Shown here: piece after piece, positions 6,847 to 16,100 of the stretch
Layout of the letters: each line of letters begins with the position of its first letter
Position numbering within the stretch: position 1 is the stretch's first letter
Assembly: GCA_018268775.1 (NCBI GenBank)
Contig: JAFDVV010000043.1
Span: 1-33,673, forward strand
Direction of reading: 5' to 3'
DNA: 33,673 nucleotides
From: Acidobacteriota bacterium
Lineage (GTDB): Bacteria; Acidobacteriota; Terriglobia; Terriglobales; Acidobacteriaceae
The notes under the pieces: model-generated
Seen by the model: the letters and a program-made list of their open reading frames with translations, nothing else
Told to the model about the DNA's origin: nothing
Databases searched by the model: none
Made by a program: the position numbers and the translations under genes

Positions 6847-9042
6847 ATGCTTACTGCTTCAAGCCATCGTGTCAGTCTACTGCTTTTGCTGGGCTTTACC
6901 GCCATGTTGCCTGCGCAAACGGTATCTCCGGATCGTTCGCGTCCAGACGCGGCGGCGAACGCCTCGCGCGCGCAGTTGTCCGAATCGCTCAACCAGCTTG
7001 CCGCAGAACGGCTGGCAGAGCGGCGAAATGCAGTCGCTGCCATTACAACGCGAGCGCAGGCCGAGCGGCGCCAGATCGAGGTGCGCGAAAAGATTGTCGC
7101 TCTGATGGGCGGACTTCCCGGCAAGTCTGAGCTCAACGCAAAGGTGACAGGCTCAACGCAGGCCGATGGTTTTCGCATGGAGAAGGTCATCTTCGAATCG
7201 CAGCCCGGTTTTCGTGTAACTGCGATTCTCTATCTGCCCGATGCCGCGGCTGGAGGAAAGGCGAAGCTGCCCGCGATCGTCGTCGCGCCCGGTCACGGAG
7301 CGACCGGCAAGATGGCTGACTACTTCTTCGCATCGTTGTTTGCGCGCAATGGCTTTGCGGTTCTTTCGTACGACATCGTCGGCGAAGGGGAGCGGCTCCA
7401 GTATCCCGACCCGGCGCATCCCGGTCAGTCGCTCGCCGGCCGCGCAACGGGTGAGCACGGTGAAGCCGGCCTGCAACCTACGCTGATCGGCGATGCAATT
7501 GCCCGCTACTTTCTGTGGGATGGCATTCGCGCCGTCGACTACCTCACCTCGCGTCCGGAGGTTGACCCCGAACGCATCGGCGCCTTTGGTTGCTCAGGCG
7601 GAGGCACCGCGACGGCGCTTCTTGGCGCGATCGATACGCGCGTGAAGGCGATCGCATCGGCATGCTACATCACGTCGTTCGATACGCTGTTGCCGTCGAT
7701 AGGCCCGCAGGATGCCGAGCAATCGATCCCCGGTTTCATTGCATCGGGGTTCGATCTCGCCGACTGGGTGGAGCTTGCCGCGCCGCGCGCCTATGCCGTC
7801 ATCTCGACTGTGTCCGACATGTTTCCTTACGCCGGTGCAAAGGCGTCGGTCGCCGAGGCGCGGCGTTTCTACTCGCTCTTCGATCCGGCAAGCGCCGGTA
7901 CGCCCACCGGCCAGCCCACGCCGGGGATACCTACAGAGCCGACGCTCAACCCCGATACCTCGAACACGATCTCTCCCGCTTCGCCGTTGCAATGGATCAC
8001 CGGCATAGGCGGTCACGGCAACCTGCGTCCTTTACAGCAGGAGATCGCTCAGTTCTTCCTCACGCACCTTGCGCACTCGTCCGCCGCTCCGATCTTGAAT
8101 CCAGTACCCGCGCCGGGCGCCAACGCCTCTGCTCTTCCGGCAAACATCACGAAAGAGGCCTTTCAGGTGACTCCAACGGGGCAGGTGCTTACGTCGTATC
8201 CCAGCTCCGAGACCATCCACTCCATCACGCTCAAGCGATACGCTCTTCTTGCGAGGCCCAGGGTGTCTACATGGGAGGAGTTTCAGAAGGCGATTCGAGA
8301 TGTGACGCATGCGAGCGTGCAGCCCGGCGATGCCGCTCCTGTGAGCACGCCGCTGCCGCCGCTGGAATCGCCGCCGGAAGGGAAGGCGCACGTCCGTCAT
8401 CGCTTTACTCTTGCTACCGCGCCTGGCATTGCCATCAACGCCGAGTTCTACCGGCCCAAAGATGGCAAGCATCCCATGCTGCTCATCCTCAAAGACACCC
8501 TCGACCCAGCGCTTGAATCGTCGCGCGTCGATGAAGTCCGCAGGCTTCGTGCGATGGCCGATAGCGGCACCGCAGTCCTCGTCATCGCACCACGCCCGTC
8601 TATTCCCGGTACCGAAGAAGAGAAGTCTCCGCTGCTCGGCAACTTCTACCTCACCGAGCTTCGCGCCGAACTTGCCGGGCGCACACTGCTTGGTCTTCGT
8701 GTCGACGACGTCATCGCCGCGGTCAATTTCATGCAGGAAAGCACCACCGGCGATCCGAACCGGATCTCCGCGCAGGCCAGCGGGCACCTCGGATTGGTGC
8801 TGATTCATGCGGCCATGCTCGATCTGCGGCTGAAGCATATCGACGTCGACCATACGCTCGAAAGCTACAGGAGCCTGATTGGAACAGCGATGCCGAAAGA
8901 CGCGCCGCAGGACATGCTGCCCGGCGTGGTGCGGCGTTACGACATCCCCGAACTGGTGCGCGAGCTGGGGCAGAGGGTGGACGTGACCGACTCCTATTCG
9001 CCGGACACCCATGCAGTGTTAACTACACGCACAACACCGTAG
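6847..9042 (+). CDS. Secreted two-lobed alpha/beta hydrolase (acetyl-xylan-esterase-like)
   Basis: The 731-residue protein starts with a signal peptide (SLLLLLGFTAMLPAQ). Residues about 110-410 form an alpha/beta hydrolase domain of the AXE1/dienelactone-hydrolase type. VVAPGHGATGK supplies the oxyanion region, and GAFGCSGGG carries the GxSxG nucleophile S250. A candidate catalytic histidine lies in ITGIGGHGNLRP. The second half (about 530-720) repeats the fold, but the place aligned with the nucleophile elbow reads SAQASGHLG without a GxSxG serine, so this lobe is probably catalytically dead. Such enzymes deacetylate or de-esterify plant polysaccharides or related esters in the periplasm or outside the cell; the real substrate is unknown. 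AAGG precedes the ATG. No nearby gene points to a pathway. Confidence 0.82.
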   Translation: MLTASSHRVSLLLLLGFTAMLPAQTVSPDRSRPDAAANASRAQLSESLNQLAAERLAERRNAVAAITTRAQAERRQIEVREKIVALMGGLPGKSELNAKVTGSTQADGFRMEKVIFESQPGFRVTAILYLPDAAAGGKAKLPAIVVAPGHGATGKMADYFFASLFARNGFAVLSYDIVGEGERLQYPDPAHPGQSLAGRATGEHGEAGLQPTLIGDAIARYFLWDGIRAVDYLTSRPEVDPERIGAFGCSGGGTATALLGAIDTRVKAIASACYITSFDTLLPSIGPQDAEQSIPGFIASGFDLADWVELAAPRAYAVISTVSDMFPYAGAKASVAEARRFYSLFDPASAGTPTGQPTPGIPTEPTLNPDTSNTISPASPLQWITGIGGHGNLRPLQQEIAQFFLTHLAHSSAAPILNPVPAPGANASALPANITKEAFQVTPTGQVLTSYPSSETIHSITLKRYALLARPRVSTWEEFQKAIRDVTHASVQPGDAAPVSTPLPPLESPPEGKAHVRHRFTLATAPGIAINAEFYRPKDGKHPMLLILKDTLDPALESSRVDEVRRLRAMADSGTAVLVIAPRPSIPGTEEEKSPLLGNFYLTELRAELAGRTLLGLRVDDVIAAVNFMQESTTGDPNRISAQASGHLGLVLIHAAMLDLRLKHIDVDHTLESYRSLIGTAMPKDAPQDMLPGVVRRYDIPELVRELGQRVDVTDSYSPDTHAVLTTRTTP

Positions 9043-9160
9043 GCGCGAACCTTCAACGTCTGCTATTGTTTCGTAATAATTTTCGACGGGTCCCGAACAG
9101 CATCCGCGTGCGTCCGGGCAGGACGCACCGGCCTCCAGGCATCTCCCCAAGGAGCCGTAA

Positions 9161-12100
9161 ATGCCGAAGCTTCCCGATTCCGCCCTTGAAGAGCAGAGGC
9201 TGCGCGACAGGGCCGCGAAAGATTACTGCGACAGACTCGCAACGACGATCAAAGATTTTTATGAGAGACGAAGAGACCGCGAGGAGAAGCGGGTGGAGTT
9301 CGCCCACTCATGGCATCACTCCTTCTCCGGCTTCGTGCCGGCGCTCGATGCGCTCGACGCGCCTGCGATAGCGAAGCTGCTTCACCATCAACCGCGATCG
9401 CAGGCAAAGCTGGCAACCTTGGTCGACTACCCGCCTAGTAAGTGGCTCCTCGAACAGGAGCTGGCGGCAAAAGGGAATTGGCCGCCCGAGGGCACTCCTG
9501 AAGGTCTCTATGCGGTGCCCACGCAGGATGTCTACGACGTTGCCGCAGCGCTGAATCTCAAGGGCATCTGTTTCTCTGGCGGAGGCATTCGCAGCGCCAC
9601 CTTCAACCTGGGCGTTCTGCAAGGGCTTGCCGCGGCCGATCGTCTGAACTCGTTCGACTATCTCTCCTCCGTATCGGGCGGAGGATACATCCATCAATTT
9701 CTTGCGGCGTGGATATCCCATGAGGACATCGAGACGGTCAAGAAGCAGTTGCAGCCGCTGCCCGGGCCGCCATCGGCGCGCAGCTTCTGGCCGGAGCCTC
9801 TGCGCTGGCTTCGCCGTTACTCCAACTATTTGACGCCGCAGGTCGGATTGTTTACGGCGGACACATGGGTCGCGTTCGCCATCTGGCTGCGCAATACGTT
9901 CCTCAATCAGATCGTTCTCGTGGCATCGCTGCTGCTGGTTCTGCTGCTGCCGCACTTTTATCTCAGCTCGCGCGGACGCCTTGCGCACTATCTGCTCGAC
10001 CATGGTGGTGTCACAGCGGCGATCATTCTCGCTGGATTTGCCGTGGCCTCGGCAATGATCGCTTTTACGCAGATCGTGCATCCGCCCTCCGACCACTGCC
10101 ACCCGGTCGAAGAGACCGGCTTCGGCCAGACTGGTGTTTTGGCGACTGTCTTCTTCCCCATTCTCATCTCCATACTTGCGCTCTGCCCCTATCTGTACCG
10201 GTCGTCGTTCTGGGCCGGGAATCGATTGCCGGAGGTCAATCCCCATAACCCAGCCGCACAGCTTCGCCATTGGCAAAGAGTGCATCGCGCGATCGACACA
10301 GTCGCATGGCCTGAAAATACGGGCATCGTGCCTGCAAGCACACGCATCTACATCAGCCACCTGCATCGGCTTGCGCCGCCTCCTCGGCCGCAGCCTTCGG
10401 CCGACCCCAACAAACCGAAGCTGCCGCCCCCGGGAGACCCCGCAGCTTTCGACAACCTTCGCGCATGGCAAAGCGCCTACTCGTTCCGCTGGTGGAAGCC
10501 TGTCCGATTCGACGGCTGGAGACCGATCAGCAACTTCGATGAGGACACTTCGACTTCGTGGGTCTTTACCTCCATGCTGTTAGGTATCGCCCTGTTTGTG
10601 CTCTCAGCTTCGCGCGCCATTCCGCAGGGGTGGAGGCGCCTCATCGTTCTGCTTGGAATTGTGGGGGCGGCCGGAAGCGGCTATGTGCTCATCAATCTGT
10701 CGCGCCTGATTATCTTCATCGCCTCGTTCTTCCTTCCACTCGAGCATGTCACGCGCACCGCGATTCCTCTGCTGCCGTGGCTGGGCGTCACCATCGTCTT
10801 CGTCTCCATGGAGATTGCAGGCGGCTTTATCGGCAACCTCGTCGATGAGTCGGTCCGCGAGTGGTTCGCCCGCCTGCGTGCCTGGAGCTTCCTCTTCGGC
10901 ATCGCCTGGTTTGGCCTGACCGCCTGCTCGCTGATCGGTCCCGGGCTGGTCTCGTGGCTCTTTCACGTGGCGCATGTCGGCAAACCGCTGTGGGCAACAT
11001 GGATCGCAACCACCCTTGCCAGCGTACTCGCAGGCAAAAGCTCGTATGTCGCGGGCGGCCCCAGGGACGGTCCATCCATGCTGCCCAAAGTGCTCAACGC
11101 GCTCGTACTCATCGGCCCGGTGGTCTTTATTGCGGGCCTTCTGGTCACGCTCTCCTGGGTCGTCGAAAAAGCTCTCGCCAGTATTGAGTCGCAGATCGGC
11201 AATCTCACCGTCCCGCACCCCGACTTCGTCTTCCTCCTGCTGCTGCTTGCGGTTACGGCACTGCTCTTTGGCTGGCGCATCGACGTCAACGAGTTCTCGC
11301 TCCATGCGTTCTATCGCGACCGCATCGCGCGCTGCTACGCGGGTGCCAGCAATCCCGATCGTCGCGCCAACCGCTTTACCGGCTTTGCCGCCAGCGACAA
11401 GCGCCTGCGCCTGATCGACCTTCTGCCTTCGCAGTTCAACAGCGAGACGATGAAGTCGCTGTGGGCCAACACCTGCGGGCCCGATTTCTGCTCCGCCGAG
11501 CCGCAGGTCCCGACCTATCAGGGGCCGTTCCCCATCTTCTGCACCACGCTCAACCTCTCCTTCGGGCAGGACCTCGCCTACCAGGAGCGCAAAGGCGCAT
11601 CGTTCATCTTCACCCCGCTCTACTGCGGCTACGACGTCGGATGGACCGAGACCGACACCGACCGAGTCCAGTTCAACGGCTTCACGCCCACGCGCAGCTT
11701 CGCCTACGACGACGGCGGTCCTCGCATGGCCACGGCAGTGGCAACGTCCGGCGCGGCCATGAGCCCAAACTGGGGCTTCCACTCCAGCCCAACGATGGCC
11801 TTTTTGCTGACCATCTTCAACGTGCGCCTCGGCCTTTGGATACGCAACCCGCGCCACAAACGCTTCCGCCTGCGTGCGCGCCACAGCAATCCTTCGTCAC
11901 CGTGGTTCGGCCTCTTCTACCTGCTTGCGGAGCTCTTCGGCATGGTCAACGACGAGGCCGCCTTCGTCTACCTGACCGACGGCGGCCACTTCGAAAACAT
12001 GGGGCTGTACGAGCTGGTGCGCCGCCACTGCGCCACCATCGTCATCTGCGACGCCGAGCAGGACGGCAAGCTCTCCTTCCAGGGCATCGGCATGGCGATC

Positions 12101-12526
12101 CGCAAGTGCCGCATCGACCACGGCGCGGAGATCAATCTCGACCTCACGCAGTTCGAGCCACAGGGAGAGTCGCAGGCAAGTCCGCAACACTGCATCGCCG
12201 GAACCATCCGTTACGCCAACGGAACTGTTGGGCAGGTGCTCTACATCAAGTCCGTCTACACACACGAACTCCCCGCCGACCTGGTCAACTTCCGCAAGGA
12301 GAACCCCACCTTCCCCAACACCTCCACGCTCGACCAGTGGTTCACCGAGTCGCAGTTCGAGAGCTACCGCCGCCTTGGCCAGCACTACGCCTACTCGCCG
12401 CGAGTGCTGGCCTGGCTCAACCACCACCTGCCCCTGCGCGACCCCGCTCCCCCACCTGTAGCGGCAGATGACCCCGGAGCACCGCCCGAAGGAGCGGTTC
12501 CGGCACCCACCGATCCGGCACCGTGA
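9161..12526 (+). CDS. Giant patatin-like membrane phospholipase/esterase
   Basis: This 1121-residue protein has patatin motifs at both ends. Near the N-terminus lie the glycine-rich oxyanion loop CFSGGGIRSATFNLG (GGGIR at 140-144) and the nucleophile elbow SSVSGGGY with S172. Near the C-terminus is the second dyad residue in TDGGHFENMGL (D940). Between them about 770 residues hold some nine hydrophobic segments (for example QIVLVASLLLVLLLPHFYL, VVFIAGLLVTLSWVV, FVFLLLLLAVTALLFGW) and soluble loops. Patatins of plants and ExoU keep Ser and Asp within a few hundred residues, so a membrane domain appears to be inserted into the hydrolase fold. The expected role is lipid acyl hydrolysis at the membrane. 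The C-terminus is a Pro/Ala-rich tail. AAGGAG lies upstream of the ATG. Substrate unknown. Confidence 0.85.
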   Translation: MPKLPDSALEEQRLRDRAAKDYCDRLATTIKDFYERRRDREEKRVEFAHSWHHSFSGFVPALDALDAPAIAKLLHHQPRSQAKLATLVDYPPSKWLLEQELAAKGNWPPEGTPEGLYAVPTQDVYDVAAALNLKGICFSGGGIRSATFNLGVLQGLAAADRLNSFDYLSSVSGGGYIHQFLAAWISHEDIETVKKQLQPLPGPPSARSFWPEPLRWLRRYSNYLTPQVGLFTADTWVAFAIWLRNTFLNQIVLVASLLLVLLLPHFYLSSRGRLAHYLLDHGGVTAAIILAGFAVASAMIAFTQIVHPPSDHCHPVEETGFGQTGVLATVFFPILISILALCPYLYRSSFWAGNRLPEVNPHNPAAQLRHWQRVHRAIDTVAWPENTGIVPASTRIYISHLHRLAPPPRPQPSADPNKPKLPPPGDPAAFDNLRAWQSAYSFRWWKPVRFDGWRPISNFDEDTSTSWVFTSMLLGIALFVLSASRAIPQGWRRLIVLLGIVGAAGSGYVLINLSRLIIFIASFFLPLEHVTRTAIPLLPWLGVTIVFVSMEIAGGFIGNLVDESVREWFARLRAWSFLFGIAWFGLTACSLIGPGLVSWLFHVAHVGKPLWATWIATTLASVLAGKSSYVAGGPRDGPSMLPKVLNALVLIGPVVFIAGLLVTLSWVVEKALASIESQIGNLTVPHPDFVFLLLLLAVTALLFGWRIDVNEFSLHAFYRDRIARCYAGASNPDRRANRFTGFAASDKRLRLIDLLPSQFNSETMKSLWANTCGPDFCSAEPQVPTYQGPFPIFCTTLNLSFGQDLAYQERKGASFIFTPLYCGYDVGWTETDTDRVQFNGFTPTRSFAYDDGGPRMATAVATSGAAMSPNWGFHSSPTMAFLLTIFNVRLGLWIRNPRHKRFRLRARHSNPSSPWFGLFYLLAELFGMVNDEAAFVYLTDGGHFENMGLYELVRRHCATIVICDAEQDGKLSFQGIGMAIRKCRIDHGAEINLDLTQFEPQGESQASPQHCIAGTIRYANGTVGQVLYIKSVYTHELPADLVNFRKENPTFPNTSTLDQWFTESQFESYRRLGQHYAYSPRVLAWLNHHLPLRDPAPPPVAADDPGAPPEGAVPAPTDPAP

Positions 12527-12796
12527 AGAGGTGTGTGGATCGTCCCTTCTTTTCCACTCTTTCCACTGCCCTCCACAGCAACTGCACAACTCCTGCGCCT
12601 TGTCCCTCGGCCTCCCCAACGCCTACCCTCGCAGGGTGCGACAAAAGTTGTAGCGGTGCGCCGTAAAAACCGCGAAAAAGTGAGCGGAGGAAACTCGCTC
12701 CAAGGGCGCGGATTTCGGGACTTCCACAGCTAAATCGCTGATTTCCACGCCCCTTGGGGGTGTAACCTCGCGTTAACAGGGGTATTTCCGCTGCTA

Positions 12797-12812
12797 ACAC
12801 TACATCTTGTGC
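12797..12812. promoter_or_regulatory. Candidate NrdR box upstream of nrdJ
   Basis: ACACTACATCTTGTGC resembles the NrdR consensus acaCwAtATaTwGtgt: the outer ACAC/GTG arms and the central AT are present. NrdR is the zinc-finger/ATP-cone repressor of ribonucleotide reductase genes in most bacteria. The site sits just upstream of a TTGACA hexamer in front of nrdJ. NrdR boxes usually occur in pairs about 31-32 bp apart. A second, much weaker match (12825-12840, ACACCCTATAAGGGGC) starts 28 bp downstream, so pairing is doubtful. Confidence 0.4.
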
Positions 12813-12819
12813 TTTATAC

Positions 12820-12848
12820 TTGACACACCCTATAAGGGGCGGTACTTT
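12820..12848 (+). promoter_or_regulatory. Candidate sigma70-type promoter for nrdJ
   Basis: TTGACA (12820-12825) and TACTTT (12843-12848) are separated by 17 bp. The -35 is perfect and the -10 only fair. Transcription would start near 12855, giving a leader of about 290 nt before the ATG at 13144. TATAAG at 12831 is an alternative -10 but has no matching -35. Confidence 0.4.
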
Positions 12849-13051
12849 CACCACTGCAAGGGAACTCGTGAGAACCCAGCGTTAGACTCACCCGCCCCTC
12901 GAAAATCCGATTTCGCACGACTTCAAGCCGTTCGACTGCCTCCGACGCCAACTCGGCCAGGCCAGACCAATCGTCGCCTTTGAAGCCCCGAGAAGCACCT
13001 GAAGATCGAACTGAGATTGACCGGAGATTGAACCAGCCGTACCCGTTTTTG

Positions 13052-13069
13052 GCTCACCCGATGGTGAGC
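13052..13069 (+). other. Perfect hairpin in the nrdJ leader
   Basis: GCTCACC (13052-13058) and GGTGAGC (13063-13069) form a perfect 7-bp stem with a CGAT loop, 75 bp before the nrdJ start codon. No U-run follows, so it is not an intrinsic terminator. It could be part of a regulatory leader structure or an operator. Confidence 0.4.
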
Positions 13070-13143
13070 AGTACGCCAGCAGTACCGAAGAACTTCTGCC
13101 TTGAAGGCATCAAATATCTAAGCGAGAAGGAGCAAACTCCCCC

Positions 13144-16100
13144 ATGGCAACGATCCCGAATCAGACCACCGGCGCCGCTCAGTATCAGACCAACGGCCAG
13201 ACCTCAGCAGCAACAAAGCGCGCCCCCGGCCTGAGCTTCTCGCGCCACTTCACCCGCCCCGGTGTCTCGCCCTTCGACGAGATCGTCTGGGAGCTTCGCG
13301 ACGCGGTCATTCAGGACTTCAAGGGTAAGACCATCTTCGAGCAGAAGAACGTCGAGGTCCCCGCCGACTGGTCCATGACCGCGACCAATATCGTCGCCTC
13401 CAAATATCTCCACGGGCAGATCGGCACCGACGAGCGCGAGACCGGTGTCCGCGCCCTCATTACCCGCGTCGCCGAGAGCATCCGCGACTGGGGCGTCGAG
13501 GGCGGCTACTTCGCCTCTGCCCAGGACGCCGACACCTTCTACGCCGAGCTCTGCCACCTGCTGCTGAACCAGAAGGTCGCCTTCAACTCACCCGTCTGGT
13601 TCAACGTCGGCTGCGACCGGTTGGAACCCAACTCCGACGCGCAGAACTGGCACTGGAACCCGCACACCTGCGCGATCGAGTTTTCCGTAACCGGCTACCG
13701 CAAGCCGCAGTGCTCCGCCTGCTTCATCAACTCGGTGACCGACTCGCTCGACTCCATCCTGACCCTCGCCAAGACCGAAGGCATGCTCTTCAAGTGGGGA
13801 TCGGGCACCGGCTCGAATCTGTCGAACATCCGCGGCAGCATGGAGACGCTCTCCGGCGGCGGCACCGCCTCCGGCCCGCTCTCGTTCATGCGCGGCTTCG
13901 ACGCCTTTGCCGGCGTCATCAAGTCCGGCGGCAAGACCCGCCGCGCCGCCAAGATGGTCATCCTCAACGTCGACCATCCCGACATCATCGACTTCATCGA
14001 GTGCAAGCAGAAGGAGGAGGCCAAGGCCTACACCCTCGTACAGGCGGGCTACGATGGCTCCGGCCCCGACAGCGAGGCCTACAGCTCCATCTTCTTCCAG
14101 AACGCCAACAACTCCGTCCGCGTCACCGACGAGTTTATGGCTGCGGTCGAGGCCGACACCGTCTTCTCCACCCGCACCGTCAAGAACCGCCTGCCGGTGA
14201 AGGAGTACCGCGCCCGTGACATCATGAACAAGATCGCCGAGGCCACCTGGCAGTGCGGCGACCCCGGCATGCAGTACGACACCACCATCAATCGCTGGCA
14301 CACGAGCAAGAACTCGGGCCGCATCAACGCCTCCAATCCATGCTCCGAGTACATGTTCCTCGACGACTCGGCCTGCAACCTTGCCTCCTTCAATCTCCTG
14401 AAGTTCCTCACTCCGGGAGGCCAGTTCGACGTCGCCAGCTACCGTCACGGCATCGCCGTCGTCACCACCGCGATGGAGATCATCGTCGACGCCGCCGGCT
14501 ACCCCACCGAATCCATCGCCAAGAACTCGCACGACTACCGCCCGCTCGGCCTCGGCTACGCGAACCTCGGCGCACTGCTGATGGCCTTCGGGTTGCCGTA
14601 CGACTCTGACGCCGGCCGCGACTTCGCCGCCACCGTCACGTCGATCCTCTGCGGCGACGCCTACTGGCAGTCCTCGCGCATCGCCGAGCTCTGCCCGCCG
14701 CTCGGAGCAGCCACACCGCTCACGCAGCAGGCGCACATCGCCGGCGGAGCTTGCCCCGGCTTCTACGTCAACCGCGAGCCGTTCCTCGACGTCATCCGCA
14801 TGCACCGCGCCGAGGTCAACCGCATCGGAGCCTCCTTCGATTCTCCCGAGCCCTTCGTCGCTCCGCAGCTCGATGAACTGATCGAAGCCTCGCGTCACTC
14901 ATGGGACGGCGCACTTGCCCACGGAGAGCGTTTCGGCTATCGCAACTCGCAGGTCACGGTGCTCGCGCCCACCGGCACCATCGGCTTCATGATGGACTGC
15001 GACACCACCGGCATCGAACCCGACCTCGCGCTCGTCAAGTACAAGAAGCTCGTCGGCGGCGGCATGATCAAGATCGTCAACAACACCGTGCCGTCGGCGC
15101 TCTTCAAGCTCGGCTACACTAACGCCGAGGTCGACGCCATCGTCTCCTATATCGACGCCACCGGCACCATCGAGGGCGCGCCCGCCGTCAAGCCCGAGCA
15201 CCTCGCCGTCTTCGACTGCTCCTTCAAGGCCTCCAAGGGCACGCGCTCCATCCACTACATGGGGCACATCAAGATGATGTCTGCCACCCAGCCCTTCCTC
15301 TCCGGAGCCATCTCGAAGACCGTCAACCTCCCGCAGGACGCCACCGTCGACGACATCGCCGAGGCCTACATCGAGAGCTGGCGTCAGGGCCTCAAGGCCG
15401 TCGCCATCTACCGCGACAACTCCAAGGGCTCGCAGCCGCTCAACGTCTCCGGTGCCGACGGCAAGGCGCTGAAGGAGAAGGACGCCGTCTCCGACAATTC
15501 TTTGTCATCCCGTAGCGAAGCGGAGGGATCTGCTGTTCTCGCCGCCGCTGAAGCCCGCCTCAACGCCCAGGCCCAGCAGATCGTCGCGCTTGAATCCCAG
15601 ATCAAGACCATCACCGAAGCCGCCACCAAAAACGCCGACTCGCCCGACGCGCAGTCTCCTCCTCGCGCGGTCCGTCACCGCCTGCCCGCCGAGCGCGCAA
15701 GCGTAACGCATAAATTTGGATTGTCGGGCCACGAGGGCTACATCACCGTAGGCCTCTACCCCAACGGCCAGCCGGGCGAGATCTTCATCCGCATGGCCAA
15801 GGAAGGCTCCACCGTCTCCGGTCTGATGGACTCCTTCGCCACTGCCGTCTCGCTCGCCCTCCAGCACGGCGTACCGCTCCGCGTCCTCTGCGAAAAGTTC
15901 GCCCACACCCGCTTCGAGCCCTCCGGCTGGACCGGCAACGAGCAGATCGGCTACGCCAAGTCCATCATGGACTATATCTTCCGCTGGCTGCAGATCCGCT
16001 TCCTCTCTGGCCAGCAGCTCTCCCTCTTCGCCGGACTCGCCCCGCAGCAGGCCGTCCCCGTCGAGGGTAGCGTCCTCGCCCCCGGCAACCACGTCATCTC

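Larger units (their letters stand above)
12527..13143 (+). other. Non-coding region and long leader of nrdJ
   Basis: About 617 bp without a supportable gene. It contains a possible NrdR box, a promoter candidate and, if that promoter is right, a roughly 290-nt 5' leader. The leader begins with AAGGGAACTCGTGAGAACCC, which can fold GGG-AA-CTC/GAG-AA-CCC. It carries another hairpin at 13052-13069 and ends in AAGGAG 11 bases before the nrdJ ATG. The start of the leader faintly resembles the core of cobalamin riboswitches (AAGGGAA, GTGAGAA, CCCGC), but the closing B12 box is not found. Short open frames here have no family resemblance. Confidence 0.5.

Noticed and set aside
10604..11884. A 426-codon minus-strand frame opposite the patatin-like gene
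   Set aside because: Shadow of a GC-rich gene whose own frame has coherent membrane segments and motifs; no ribosome binding site or family resemblance.
12533..12733. Short frame of 66 codons after the patatin-like gene
   Set aside because: No ribosome binding site or family resemblance; the stretch is better explained as intergenic sequence.
13588..14898. A 436-codon minus-strand frame opposite nrdJ
   Set aside because: Antisense to conserved NrdJ motifs; composition is repetitive G/V/A/D, the typical mirror image of GC-rich codons.
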